Shown here: positions 33,105 through 41,996 of the stretch, one piece after another | How the letters are laid out: each line of letters opens with the position of its first letter | Numbering within the stretch: the first letter of the stretch is position 1 | Assembly: GCF_024129435.1 (NCBI RefSeq) | Contig: NZ_JAMXXN010000024.1 | Location: forward strand, 1-44,847 | DNA from: Acinetobacter lwoffii | Lineage (GTDB): Bacteria; Pseudomonadota; Gammaproteobacteria; Pseudomonadales; Moraxellaceae | DNA length: 44,847 nucleotides | Direction of reading: 5' to 3' | Position numbers and translations under genes: made by a program | Notes under the pieces: model-generated | Database searches by the model: none | Seen by the model: the letters and a program-made list of their open reading frames with translations, nothing else | What the model was told of the DNA's origin: nothing

Positions 33105-33848
33105 ATGGTTAAAACAATTTTAATTACCGGTGCAAGTTCAGGGATTGGCGCCGGTATGGCACGTGAATTTGCAAAAAAAGGCTATAATCTGGCCATTTGT
33201 GCGCGTCGTCTGGAGCGTCTGGAAACCTTAAAACAGGAACTGGAAAGCCAATATGGCATCAAAGTCATTGCCAAAACTTTAGATGTGACCGATTACGATC
33301 AGGTTTTTGAGGTTTTCCGCGCGTTTAAAGAAGACTTTGGCACGATTGACCGAGTTATTGTGAATGCTGGTGTCGGTGAGGGCCGCCGGATTGGTAAAGG
33401 TAATTTTGCTATCAATAAAGCCACGGTTGAAACCAACTTTATTTCGGCATTAGCACAATGTGAAGCTGCAGTTGAAATCTTCCGTGCACAAAACTCTGGC
33501 CATCTGGTGATGATTTCATCTATGAGTGCAATGCGCGGTATGCCAAAACATTTAACGGCTTATGGTGCAAGTAAGGCCGGCGTGGCTCATTTAGCGGAAG
33601 GCATTCGAGCTGAATTGATCAATACGCCAATAAAAGTGACCACCATTTTCCCAGGATATATTCGTACTGAAATTAATGAAGGGGCAAAAAAGCTACCTTT
33701 TGAAGTAGATGAAAAAACTGGTTCGCGTTTATTGGCAGCAGAAATTGAAAAAGCACCAGTTAAGGCTTATGTGCCGAAATGGCCTTGGTTGCCACTCGGT
33801 CTAGCCATGAAAGTATTACCACTTAAACTGGTGAACAAGTTAGGTTAA
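33105..33848 (+). CDS. Short-chain dehydrogenase/reductase
   Basis: A 247-residue classical SDR using NAD(P)H. TGASSGIGAGMARE (9-22) is the cofactor loop, CARRLERL after the second strand suggests NADPH preference, VNAGVG (87-92) is the structural motif, and the catalytic set is Ser138/139 with YGASK (Tyr153, Lys157). The C-terminal region ends in a hydrophobic stretch (KWPWLPLGLAMKVLPLKLVNKLG) that may contact membrane. Last gene of the LysR-controlled operon, 52 bases after the phosphatase with AGGAATAGGG upstream. By analogy with LvaD it may interconvert a 4-keto and a 4-hydroxy acyl-CoA, which is inference. Confidence 0.88.
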   Translation: MVKTILITGASSGIGAGMAREFAKKGYNLAICARRLERLETLKQELESQYGIKVIAKTLDVTDYDQVFEVFRAFKEDFGTIDRVIVNAGVGEGRRIGKGNFAINKATVETNFISALAQCEAAVEIFRAQNSGHLVMISSMSAMRGMPKHLTAYGASKAGVAHLAEGIRAELINTPIKVTTIFPGYIRTEINEGAKKLPFEVDEKTGSRLLAAEIEKAPVKAYVPKWPWLPLGLAMKVLPLKLVNKLG

Positions 33849-33866
33849 AAGCGCTCTTAGATCTAT

Positions 33867-33899
33867 AAAAAGAGAAGCTAGAGCGCTTCTCTTTTTATT
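33867..33899 (+). terminator. Terminator after the SDR gene
   Basis: AAAAAGAGAAGC (33867-33878) and GCTTCTCTTTTT (33885-33896) form a perfect stem with a six-base loop and a T-rich tail. Confidence 0.92.
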
Positions 33900-34217
33900 T
33901 TTTATGACAAACTGAGAAAAATTTCTGAATCAGTATTTTTTTCTAAAAAATGTATAGCTTGAATTTACAAAAAAGCGAAATTTTATAAATCCTAATATAT
34001 TGATTATTAAAATAAAGTTTTAAATTATCAAAAATTATATTTTTATTTTATTGATGAATTTTCAATTAAATCAATTACTTTTAAATTTTCGTTTCATGAG
34101 AAAGACCATCTTTTACTTTTCCTAATTTTCGCCAATTTTAAGAACTTTTCCAAACTGTCCAAAACTTAGACATACTCACTCTAAAAGTGGAAAGATAACT
34201 TCTCTTTTTTAGAATTT
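33900..34217. other. A+T-rich intergenic region before the desaturase
   Basis: About 320 strongly A+T-rich bases, the most A+T-rich stretch in the window. It must hold the desaturase promoter, but no single -35/-10 pair stands out. I see no gene or repeat. Confidence 0.5.
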
Positions 34218-34257
34218 CCTTTAATGTACAACCGTTCAGAAATTAAAGGTTGTCCAT
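34218..34257 (+). promoter_or_regulatory. Hairpins masking the desaturase ribosome binding site
   Basis: CCTTTAAT (34218-34225) is perfectly complementary to ATTAAAGG (34242-34249), which contains the AAAGG ribosome binding site; alternatively ACAACC (34228-34233) pairs with GGTTGT (34248-34253). The two folds exclude each other and both cover the binding site eight bases before the ATG. A translation-controlling RNA structure is plausible. Confidence 0.5.
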
Positions 34258-35316
34258 ATGTCTACATCTGCGGATATGACTGACCAGCAGCGAATCTCCA
34301 AGGTCAGAAGTATCGTTACCCAGGCCGGGGAAGAGGTGCGTGCTCGTTATCCCATACTCAAACATCAGAACTTTATAGGCGCGAGTATTTTAGGCTTTGC
34401 CTGGGCAGGCATGATTGCATGCGCGGTAGCATATGGAACAGGTTATCTCTCAGCATGGTTTACCATTCCCTTGATTGCGATTTTTGCGTCATTGACCCAT
34501 GAATTGGAACATGACCTGATTCATTATATGTATTTCAAAAAAACACCTTGGGCACATCATTTGATGTTAGCACTGGTCTGGTTGGCACGTCCAAACACCA
34601 TCAGTCCGTGGGCACGTCGTCGTTTACATTTGCATCATCATAAATATTCAGGCACTGAACATGACCTGGAAGAACGTGGCATCAGTAATGGTATGCCTTG
34701 GGGCATTCGCCGAATTCTGGTCATTAGTGACCAGTTGATGTCAGTGTATCTGCGTCCATTTCAGATGTTTAAGATGATTCATCTTTTTCTGGAAAAACAG
34801 CCTGAAAAAGAACGTAAAATTGCCATGATTTCTCAGTTATTCGGCTTTTTACCTCTCAGCATTATTTACTATGGATTGTGCTATCTGTTTGTGGTTTTTC
34901 ATGGTTTAAATGCGATTGCACCGCTATTTGGTTATGAGATGCTCTGGTCACAAGGTATTGTCAACACGATGCCGATCGTGAATCTGCTGGCAGTCATCTG
35001 GGTGATTCCGAACTTTATCCGTTCTTTTAGCTTGCAGTTTGTCAGTTCAAATATGCATTACTATGGCGATATTGATCCACGTGATGTGATCAAACAAACC
35101 CAAGTGCTCAATCCATGGTGGATGGTCCCGTTCCAGTTATTCTGCTGTAATTTTGGTTCGACCCATGCGATTCATCACTTTGTAGTCAAGGAGCCATTTT
35201 ATATCCGTCAACTGACGTCTAAAACGGCGCATAAAGTAATGAAAGAAGTGGGCGTGCGTTTTAATGATGTGGGAACCTTTAAGCGTATGAATCGCTGGAA
35301 TGACTATAAAATCTAA
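34258..35316 (+). CDS. Membrane fatty acid desaturase
   Basis: Integral-membrane diiron fatty acid desaturase/hydroxylase family protein (352 aa). Three histidine clusters are present: HELEH (81-85), HLHHH (124-128, within LHLHHHKYSGTEHD) and HAIHH (303-307). Four or more membrane segments lie around 41-62, 65-80, 197-225 and 235-252. It would introduce a double bond in acyl chains of lipids, with electrons from a ferredoxin or other donor not encoded here. The order and spacing of the boxes fit desaturases and some alkane or carotenoid hydroxylases; the substrate is not certain. ATG at 34258 with AAAGG upstream, in a leader that can fold over this site. Confidence 0.87.
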   Translation: MSTSADMTDQQRISKVRSIVTQAGEEVRARYPILKHQNFIGASILGFAWAGMIACAVAYGTGYLSAWFTIPLIAIFASLTHELEHDLIHYMYFKKTPWAHHLMLALVWLARPNTISPWARRRLHLHHHKYSGTEHDLEERGISNGMPWGIRRILVISDQLMSVYLRPFQMFKMIHLFLEKQPEKERKIAMISQLFGFLPLSIIYYGLCYLFVVFHGLNAIAPLFGYEMLWSQGIVNTMPIVNLLAVIWVIPNFIRSFSLQFVSSNMHYYGDIDPRDVIKQTQVLNPWWMVPFQLFCCNFGSTHAIHHFVVKEPFYIRQLTSKTAHKVMKEVGVRFNDVGTFKRMNRWNDYKI

Positions 35317-35330
35317 GCTTTGATTGTCAT

Positions 35331-35360
35331 AAAAATCCCGTTTTTAAGCGGGATTTTTTT
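35331..35360 (+). terminator. Terminator after the desaturase
   Basis: AAAAATCCCG (35331-35340) and CGGGATTTTT (35349-35358) with a T-run to 35360. Confidence 0.92.
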
Positions 35361-35532
35361 ATATTTATCCTTTGTGATTTACCCAAGGGCAAGATGTATA
35401 AGCCTATATTTTGCAAGAATCCTATCTCAGTCAAATTTAGGTGAACATTCATCTAAAATGATTGCTGAGGAAATAGTTCAAAAGAATAAACTCAGGTAAA
35501 ATCAAGTATATCTTTATATAAATTAGCCCACT

Positions 35533-36243
35533 ATGTTGCTGAAAGCCGCCACCATTGCCTTGATTCCTGCACTCGTCATTCAGGGTAATCGCGTCAAGAA
35601 AAATACCTTGAAGTTGCCTGAACCACAGGGAAAACGTCAAGGTCGAACCGGAATAGGCAAAAAACTTTCTCTGCTCATTTTAGGAGATTCCGCGGCGGCA
35701 GGGGTAGGAGTAGAACATCAGGATGATGCATTACTGGGTGCAATTCTACATGAACTGAAAAATGACTTTGAAATTGACTGGAAATTACAGGCCAAAACCG
35801 GTGATACCAGCTCAAAAGTAATTCATGCTTTGGACCAGATTGAAGTCCAGCACTATGATGTAATCGTCACGTCGGTTGGCGTCAATGATGTGACAAAACT
35901 GATGCCTGCCCGGGTCTGGATTCAGAAACAGGAACAGCTTTATAGCAAAATCCAGCAAAAATTTAGCCCGAAACTGATCATTGCTGCCGGAGTTCCGCCA
36001 ATGAATATGTTTCCGGCGCTACCGAATCCTTTGGCTTGGCTCTTTGGCCAGTATGCTAAACAGATGAACCAGCAACTGGAAAAATTTGTGAATCAGCAAG
36101 TGAATATGCAATGGATTGAATACGATATTGAAAAATACCGTGCCATGAATTTACAAATGGCTGCAGATGGTTTTCATCCGAGTAAGGAAGTTTATACACT
36201 TTGGGGACAAGAAGTAGCTGGCAAGATTCGGAAGACCTTCTAA
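35533..36243 (+). CDS. SGNH/GDSL-type hydrolase
   Basis: A 236-residue SGNH-fold esterase or lipase. Block I reads LLILGDSAAAGVGV (about 49-62) with the nucleophilic Ser; the Gly of block II is in AKTGDTSSKV, block III is TSVGVNDVTK with the oxyanion Asn, and block V is DGFHPS with catalytic Asp and His near the C-terminus. The N-terminus MLLKAATIALIPALVIQGNRVKK is a hydrophobic anchor or uncleaved signal. ATG at 35533 without a strong binding site. The substrate is unknown; relatives cleave acyl esters, thioesters or acetyl groups of glycans. Confidence 0.87.
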   Translation: MLLKAATIALIPALVIQGNRVKKNTLKLPEPQGKRQGRTGIGKKLSLLILGDSAAAGVGVEHQDDALLGAILHELKNDFEIDWKLQAKTGDTSSKVIHALDQIEVQHYDVIVTSVGVNDVTKLMPARVWIQKQEQLYSKIQQKFSPKLIIAAGVPPMNMFPALPNPLAWLFGQYAKQMNQQLEKFVNQQVNMQWIEYDIEKYRAMNLQMAADGFHPSKEVYTLWGQEVAGKIRKTF

Positions 36244-36275
36244 AATAGTTGAAATCTCTCAATTTAGCTAATTCT

Positions 36276-36860
36276 ATGTCTGATATTGAAACACATCCGC
36301 TACCGCCATTTTTACCACCCAATGCAAAATTGCTGATGTTGGGCAGCTTCCCGCCACCTGCCACACGCTGGAAAATGAACTTTTATTATCCAAACTACCA
36401 GAATGATATGTGGCGGATTTTTGGACTGATTTTTTTTGAAAATAAAGATTACTTTTTGGACTTACCCAATAGAAAATTTCAGGAAAACTTAATCCGGGAT
36501 TTTTTAACTGAAACGGGGATTGCGATTTTTGATAGTGGCTATCAGATCCGGCGTTTAAAGGGCAATGCTTCAGACAAATTTTTGGAAATTGTAGTACCTA
36601 CCAATATTGAGCAACTGCTCAGCCAAATGCCGCAGTGCAATCATATTATGACCACAGGCGACAAGGCCACAGACACCATGATGCTGTCCATGCCTGAAGG
36701 GACTTTAAAGCCGAGTATTGGTCAACCTAGCCAAGCCCATTTTGTCGGACGTGATCTGTATTTATATCGCATGCCTTCATCTTCTCGAGCCTATCCGGTT
36801 TCTCTGGAGAAAAAAGCCGAAAGTTACCGGACGATGTTTGAACATGTGGGTCTGGTTTAA
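36276..36860 (+). CDS. Uracil-DNA glycosylase superfamily protein
   Basis: Starting at the ATG at 36276, a 194-residue protein of the UDG/MUG superfamily. Motif 1 is KLLMLGSFPPPATRWKMNFYYPN, where relatives use the Gly-x-Pro strand to bind the deoxyribose and an Asn or Asp for catalysis; the final motif reads YRMPSSSRAYPVSLEKK, corresponding to the DNA minor-groove loop. It may excise mismatched uracil or a modified base, or belong to the uncharacterised DNA glycosylase branch. An in-frame TTG at 36249 adds nine residues but has no support. It follows the SGNH hydrolase closely on the same strand. Confidence 0.8.
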   Translation: MSDIETHPLPPFLPPNAKLLMLGSFPPPATRWKMNFYYPNYQNDMWRIFGLIFFENKDYFLDLPNRKFQENLIRDFLTETGIAIFDSGYQIRRLKGNASDKFLEIVVPTNIEQLLSQMPQCNHIMTTGDKATDTMMLSMPEGTLKPSIGQPSQAHFVGRDLYLYRMPSSSRAYPVSLEKKAESYRTMFEHVGLV

Positions 36861-36958
36861 TATTTAATCCAATAATCAGATGAAAAAATAGTTAAAGAAG
36901 TTTCTGGGCTGCAGATAAGAAATGAACTTACTATTTGTAAGTTTTTGGTTGTATTTAT

Positions 36959-37435
36959 TCACATATTTGGATATTCGACCCAGCGATAGCTATTGATCTT
37001 AATCTCCCGGACATGATGAAAGCTTGACCAGATTAACTGGCTACCTTTGGTCCATTTTAAAGCTCGAATACGCGAATCCACCTGCTGTATTTCCTCAGGT
37101 GAGGCCGGACGTAAAGGCTCAATTTCTGCATATAAGCGTACTCCTGGATAACGCTTAAATTTACCTTTAAGCAACGCATGAAACCAAAACATTTTGCTAC
37201 TGTTCACAGCCTGTATGCAGGCCATCGGCTGATGCTGCAAATTCTCAGAAAAAGTAGTGGAATAAGTATCAAAAAAGAAACCCGTACTGGTCTTTTTGTT
37301 GAGGAATACGGTTCCGATCGGAATAATACTAGGAAAGCCTTTGGAGTTGACTGTTGCAATAGAGCAATGCATGGCGGCCCGTTGTGCATCAGCGACCACC
37401 TGGCGAATCTGTTGCCATTCATTATCAGAAATCAT
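36959..37435 (-). CDS. Pyridoxamine 5'-phosphate oxidase family (FMN-binding) protein
   Basis: A 158-residue split-barrel flavin-binding protein. The segment AAMHCSIATVNSKGFPSIIPIGTVFLNKKTSTGFFFDTYSTTFSENLQHQPMACI (about 18-72) is the FMN-binding half-barrel of the PNPOx-like superfamily. The C-terminus RALKWTKGSQLIWSSFHHVREIKINSYRWVEYP is family-like too. It lacks the substrate residues of true PdxH and so is not that enzyme; it may be a flavin reductase or stress protein. ATG at 37435. The neighbours give no hint. Confidence 0.8.
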   Translation of the reverse strand: MISDNEWQQIRQVVADAQRAAMHCSIATVNSKGFPSIIPIGTVFLNKKTSTGFFFDTYSTTFSENLQHQPMACIQAVNSSKMFWFHALLKGKFKRYPGVRLYAEIEPLRPASPEEIQQVDSRIRALKWTKGSQLIWSSFHHVREIKINSYRWVEYPNM

Positions 37436-37550
37436 GCCTTGATTCTCTTATTATTTTTATAAATTTTATAACAAGTTACCCAGCTCGGCATTGCCTGAAA
37501 AAACTGAAGCCACGGCAGTTTGATCAATCTAAATCGTTATTCAGATTATA

Positions 37551-37575
37551 AAAAAGAGCCCCATAGGCTCTTTAA
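37551..37575 (-). terminator. Terminator of the small acidic protein gene
   Basis: AAAGAGCC (37553-37560) and GGCTCTTT (37566-37573). Read leftward it ends in T's, so it closes the gene at 37595-38032. Confidence 0.85.
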
Positions 37576-37594
37576 AAAATGCAAAACTCGGCGA

Positions 37595-38032
37595 TTAGCC
37601 ATCGTATTCGACATAATCCCATAAGTTTAAACGTGCTTTAATTTCCTGACGGATCTCGGGCAACATCGGCAAAAGAGTGCCATCAATCCATAAGCTCAAT
37701 GCTTGGGCAGAGAGTACTTGCTGCAATTCATCGACCAGTTGTGCACCTTTCAACATAATACCGGTCTCATCAGTGGCTTCGGTTTCTACACCTTTAAATA
37801 AAACCTGTAATTCATAACCGCTATCCTGAATCAGCCATTCCAGTTCAAGTTGAATATTTTCACTGGATTTCAAAACTACCTGTCCCTCGACCGTATCGGA
37901 GTCGGACAGACAGTCATGTTCCACCCGAATTTTGGCCAAATACCATTCTTGCTGGGATAAATCATGGAGAGTTTTTACAGGCGTCAGAATATCACTGAAC
38001 TTAAACTGACGGCTTAAATCAAAAAATTGCAT
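37595..38032 (-). CDS. Hypothetical acidic protein
   Basis: A 145-residue cytoplasmic-looking protein that I do not recognise. It is acidic (many Glu/Asp, e.g. KIRVEHDCLSDSDTVEGQVV and FKGVETEATDETG). The first half alternates hydrophobic residues like beta-strands, and the second half is helical (LVDELQQVLSAQALSLWIDGTLLPMLPEIRQEIKARL). No signal, membrane segment or metal motif is visible. It has its own terminator and ATG at 38032 and stands as a separate unit between the FMN protein and the phospholipase D gene. It may be conserved within the genus, but I cannot check. Confidence 0.7.
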   Translation of the reverse strand: MQFFDLSRQFKFSDILTPVKTLHDLSQQEWYLAKIRVEHDCLSDSDTVEGQVVLKSSENIQLELEWLIQDSGYELQVLFKGVETEATDETGIMLKGAQLVDELQQVLSAQALSLWIDGTLLPMLPEIRQEIKARLNLWDYVEYDG

Positions 38033-38199
38033 GGGAGTGGAGGGCGAACAATCGCAAAATACGAGAAAAGTGTAATTCTAAAGTAAGCGCAATCGACTGT
38101 AAAACCTTTTAAAAGATGATCGGACTAAGTTAGGTTAATCGGCTATTCTCGAAATACGGGCTTTTCATAGCATGTAATTTTAAGGTCACTCCAATGTCA

Positions 38200-39756
38200 T
38201 TACATTAACCATTCACCGGGAAATTTCGTCACCAGATTCATCATAAAACGCTGGAATTTTGTAGTTTCCGGATCATGTAAATGCTGAATACTACGGCCAT
38301 CTTTTTGATGTTCCAGCCAAATCATTTCATTTTTTTCGTTCAGTTTAAGTTGATAAGCCACGCGTGGTAAGTACTGATCCATCGCACTGGTGATTTCCTT
38401 CTGAAAATCTTCCGATTCAATGACCAGACCGACTTCGGTATTCAGATAGGCTGAACGCGGATCAAAATTAAATGAACCGACAAACACCATGCCATCCAGA
38501 TCAAAAAATTTGGCATGCAAACTGGAGCTATTTTTGTTTTTAGCCGGGATGATGTCTCCAGTCATAATTTCATACCAGGTCCGTTCCGGACGGACAATGT
38601 AGGGTTTAAATTCCCAGAGTTCGATGCCACTTTTCAATAATTGCTGACGATATTGCTGATAATAGGCATGCACCGCAGCCACATCATTGGCCTGAAAAGA
38701 GTTGGTCAGGATTCTGATTTTCACACCTTGTTGCGCACGGCGGGTTAAATAGTCGGCCCCTTTTTGCGTGGGAATAAAGTACGAGGACACCAGTTCCAGA
38801 TGTTTTTTTGGCTCACCCATCAGTTCGAGCATATGGGTATAAATATAATCGCCATTTTTGGCATGGGGGCGTGCTTTTGCGGGACTATCCGCAACAAAAT
38901 AAGCCGGCGCCCAGTGAATGGGTTGTTTTTTTAAGTGTTGTTCGACTTGTTTCTCGGCAATGCCCACCCGGCGTTTGAGTTCAGTTTCGTCAACATCTTC
39001 TCGTTCAAATTCAGTTCTGAGCCTTTTAAGCATTTCAGGATGGCCGGCATCATTCAAGATCTGTCGAACGTCATAACTCAGATCATCATTCCAGAAGTTA
39101 ATAAAGGTCTGATTGGCATCTGTTACGCTTTGCCCTGCGAAGAATATATCCACATCGGTGAACTGAAAATCTTCACTGGCATCAAAATATTCACTACTGA
39201 TATTGCGGCCGCCGGTCACGGCTGCAGTGCCATCCGCAATGATCAATTTATTGTGCATGCGATGATTGACCTTTTTCATCCGGAAGCCATAATCCAGCGC
39301 ACGTAAATGACGAAATTTATAGGGATTAAAAATCCGAACTTCAAAATTTGGATGTTGGCTTAGAGCAAGAAGCTTGTCATCAAGCTGGGTACCATTTTGA
39401 TCGTCAATCTGAACCCGTACTTTGACACCGCGATCGGCGGCTTTAAGTAATTGGGACAAGATCATATTGCCAATATAATCATCCTTCCAAATGTAATATT
39501 GTAGATCCAGATGATATTTAGCTTTGTTAATCAGGTGCAGACGTGCTGCCATACTCATAAAGCCATCATAGAGCGGCAAGAAAGCCGTTTTACCGCTATT
39601 AATTTGCTGTTTTGAAAGTTGATTGTCGATCCAGTGCGCAGGTCGAACCGGCGTAATTTTCGCTTCTTCAGCAGTGTTGGGAGCCAGTTCACAGCCAGAA
39701 AGCATGATGCTAAAAGTAAAAATGCTCAAACATACAAAGGGCGAAGGTTTAGTCAT
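38200..39756 (-). CDS. Phospholipase D/cardiolipin synthase family lipoprotein
   Basis: A 518-residue phospholipase D superfamily protein with a lipoprotein signal: MTKPSPFVCLSIFTFSIML then the lipobox LSGC (Cys22). Two HKD motifs are complete, HNKLIIADG (His168, Lys170, Asp175) and HAKFFDLDG (His414, Lys416, Asp421), each followed by the GGRNIS or GSFNFD family segment. Cardiolipin synthase C (ClsC)-like enzymes have this layout, so it may transfer phosphatidyl groups between phospholipids in the periplasmic leaflet; a phospholipase role is the alternative. ATG at 39756. It is divergent from the class III alcohol dehydrogenase gene with 120 bases between. Confidence 0.88.
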   Translation of the reverse strand: MTKPSPFVCLSIFTFSIMLSGCELAPNTAEEAKITPVRPAHWIDNQLSKQQINSGKTAFLPLYDGFMSMAARLHLINKAKYHLDLQYYIWKDDYIGNMILSQLLKAADRGVKVRVQIDDQNGTQLDDKLLALSQHPNFEVRIFNPYKFRHLRALDYGFRMKKVNHRMHNKLIIADGTAAVTGGRNISSEYFDASEDFQFTDVDIFFAGQSVTDANQTFINFWNDDLSYDVRQILNDAGHPEMLKRLRTEFEREDVDETELKRRVGIAEKQVEQHLKKQPIHWAPAYFVADSPAKARPHAKNGDYIYTHMLELMGEPKKHLELVSSYFIPTQKGADYLTRRAQQGVKIRILTNSFQANDVAAVHAYYQQYRQQLLKSGIELWEFKPYIVRPERTWYEIMTGDIIPAKNKNSSSLHAKFFDLDGMVFVGSFNFDPRSAYLNTEVGLVIESEDFQKEITSAMDQYLPRVAYQLKLNEKNEMIWLEHQKDGRSIQHLHDPETTKFQRFMMNLVTKFPGEWLM

Positions 39757-39852
39757 TGATGTTCCATTAATTATAGGATCTTTTATTCCTTATCTGGTGA
39801 TGTTAATAGTTGAATCTGCGAATAGAAAGAGGTTACTGTTAGTCATCTGTAA

Positions 39853-40989
<1,137 letters not shown>

Positions 40990-41003
40990 GCTTTTTCAAT
41001 TTT

Positions 41004-41034
41004 AAAAAAGACCAGTATTAAACCGGTCTTTTTT
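41004..41034 (+). terminator. Terminator after frmA
   Basis: AAAAAAGACC (41004-41013) and GGTCTTTTTT (41024-41033) with a loop of ten bases. Confidence 0.85.
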
Positions 41035-41148
41035 ATGCGGCTTTCACTTGATTCAGGATACATTAGTGCATGAAAGCCTCACAGAGAGTCACTGAAACAA
41101 AACACGCCTGCTAATGTCATTACATGCCAGATGCTTATATTAAATAGG

Positions 41149-41164
41149 ACGTATGAAGATACGT
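41149..41164. promoter_or_regulatory. Inverted repeat upstream of the glycine-zipper gene
   Basis: ACGTAT-GAAG-ATACGT, perfect over six bases each side, 35 bases before the start codon. It could be an operator or a hairpin in the mRNA leader. Confidence 0.35.
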
Positions 41165-41198
41165 GCTAAAACCATTTTAAAGAATAAGGATAAGCTCT

Positions 41199-41729
41199 AT
41201 GTCGAATGATAATTTTGATCGTGATGTAATTAAGAATGCGCCTAAAGATGTCCGCGATGATTTAAATGCTGATCCAATTACGGGTGAACCTGGCGCACAT
41301 CCTGTGGGTACAGGTGTAGGTGCTGCAGGTGGTGCAGCTGCAGGTGCAGCTATTGGTGCTGCAGGCGGTCCAGTGGGTGTCGCTGTCGGTGGCGTTGTCG
41401 GTGCTGTTGTTGGTGGTCTAGCAGGTAAAGGTGTAGGCGAAGCTATAAATCCAACAGAAGAACAGGCTTACTGGCGTGATAATTCGATCAATACGCCATA
41501 CTATTCAGATGCCCGTACCACCTATAGCGATTTGGATTATGACCGTGATTATGATACGGCCTATCGAGTCGGTTATGAAAACCGTGGCAGTTATGACGCC
41601 CATACTCGTTTTGAAGATGTAGAACCTGATTTGAGACTGAAATGGGAACAAATGAAAGGCGAATCACGTTTAAACTGGGAACAGGCTAAATTTGCAGTAC
41701 GTGATGCCTGGAATCGTGTTTCACGTTAA
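41199..41729 (+). CDS. Glycine-zipper stress-type protein
   Basis: A 176-residue protein with no signal peptide. A polar N-terminus (1-35) is followed by a Gly/Ala-rich glycine zipper of about 45 residues (GVGAAGGAAAGAAIGAAGG and VAVGGVVGAVVGGLAGKGVG), which could pack in or across a membrane. The rest has an Asp/Tyr-rich stretch (TPYYSDARTTYSDLDYDRDYDTAYRVGYENRG) and a helical end with two similar units, LKWEQMKGESR and LNWEQAKFAVRDAWNR, resembling CsbD-like stress repeats. Function unknown; general stress or desiccation protection is a guess by analogy. ATG at 41199 with AAGGATA upstream; an inverted repeat lies 35 bases before it. Confidence 0.75.
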   Translation: MSNDNFDRDVIKNAPKDVRDDLNADPITGEPGAHPVGTGVGAAGGAAAGAAIGAAGGPVGVAVGGVVGAVVGGLAGKGVGEAINPTEEQAYWRDNSINTPYYSDARTTYSDLDYDRDYDTAYRVGYENRGSYDAHTRFEDVEPDLRLKWEQMKGESRLNWEQAKFAVRDAWNRVSR

Positions 41730-41761
41730 TTTTTAATCTTTGGATTAAACTGAAGTTTCAT

Positions 41762-41798
41762 TGGTAAAACCCGCGATAGGTGTGTGGGTTTTACCACT
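41762..41798 (+). terminator. Terminator after the glycine-zipper gene
   Basis: GGTAAAACCC (41763-41772) and GGGTTTTACC (41786-41795), a perfect ten-pair stem, with a short T tail. Confidence 0.8.
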
Positions 41799-41877
41799 TT
41801 TAGTGATACATTTCACGGTTTGATGGATTAATAAATAAAAGTAGAAAATTTAATAAATATTTTTTTATATTTAATGC

Positions 41878-41906
41878 TTGTCAAATGATCACAGAGCGCG
41901 TATTTT
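41878..41906 (+). promoter_or_regulatory. Sigma70 promoter of the DAHP synthase leader transcript
   Basis: TTGTCA (41878-41883), a 17-base spacer and TATTTT (41901-41906) form a near-consensus promoter. RNA would start near 41913, about 27 bases before the first leader ORF. A DAHP synthase with leader peptides is 3' of it. Confidence 0.75.
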
Positions 41907-41939
41907 AATTTAAGAATCACATTTTATGAAAGACATAAC

Positions 41940-41996
41940 ATGTTAAAGCAACCTATCATTTCAAACGCATATTTTTATTTCTGGCAGTTTAGCTAA
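41940..41996 (+). CDS. Aromatic-rich leader peptide 1
   Basis: An 18-codon ORF, MLKQPIISNAYFYFWQFS and a TAA stop, too short for usual gene finding. Tyr, Phe and Trp occupy positions 11-15 and 17, just before the stop. It sits about 27 bases after a good promoter, and the RNA that follows can form competing hairpins ending in an intrinsic terminator (42043-42073). This is the layout of amino-acid attenuators such as E. coli pheL and trpL. Charged tRNA-Phe, -Tyr and -Trp would be sensed by ribosome movement over the aromatic codons. Its binding site (GAAAGA) is weak. I infer that it controls the DAHP synthase downstream. Confidence 0.78.
   Translation: MLKQPIISNAYFYFWQFS

Noticed and set aside
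35449..35640. Leftward ORF over the start of the SGNH hydrolase
   Set aside because: It is antisense to a well-supported gene and shows no protein-like features.
41926..41946. A six-codon ORF (MKDITC) overlapping leader peptide 1
   Set aside because: It is out of frame, has no aromatic codons and no binding site; the overlapping 18-codon frame is far better supported.
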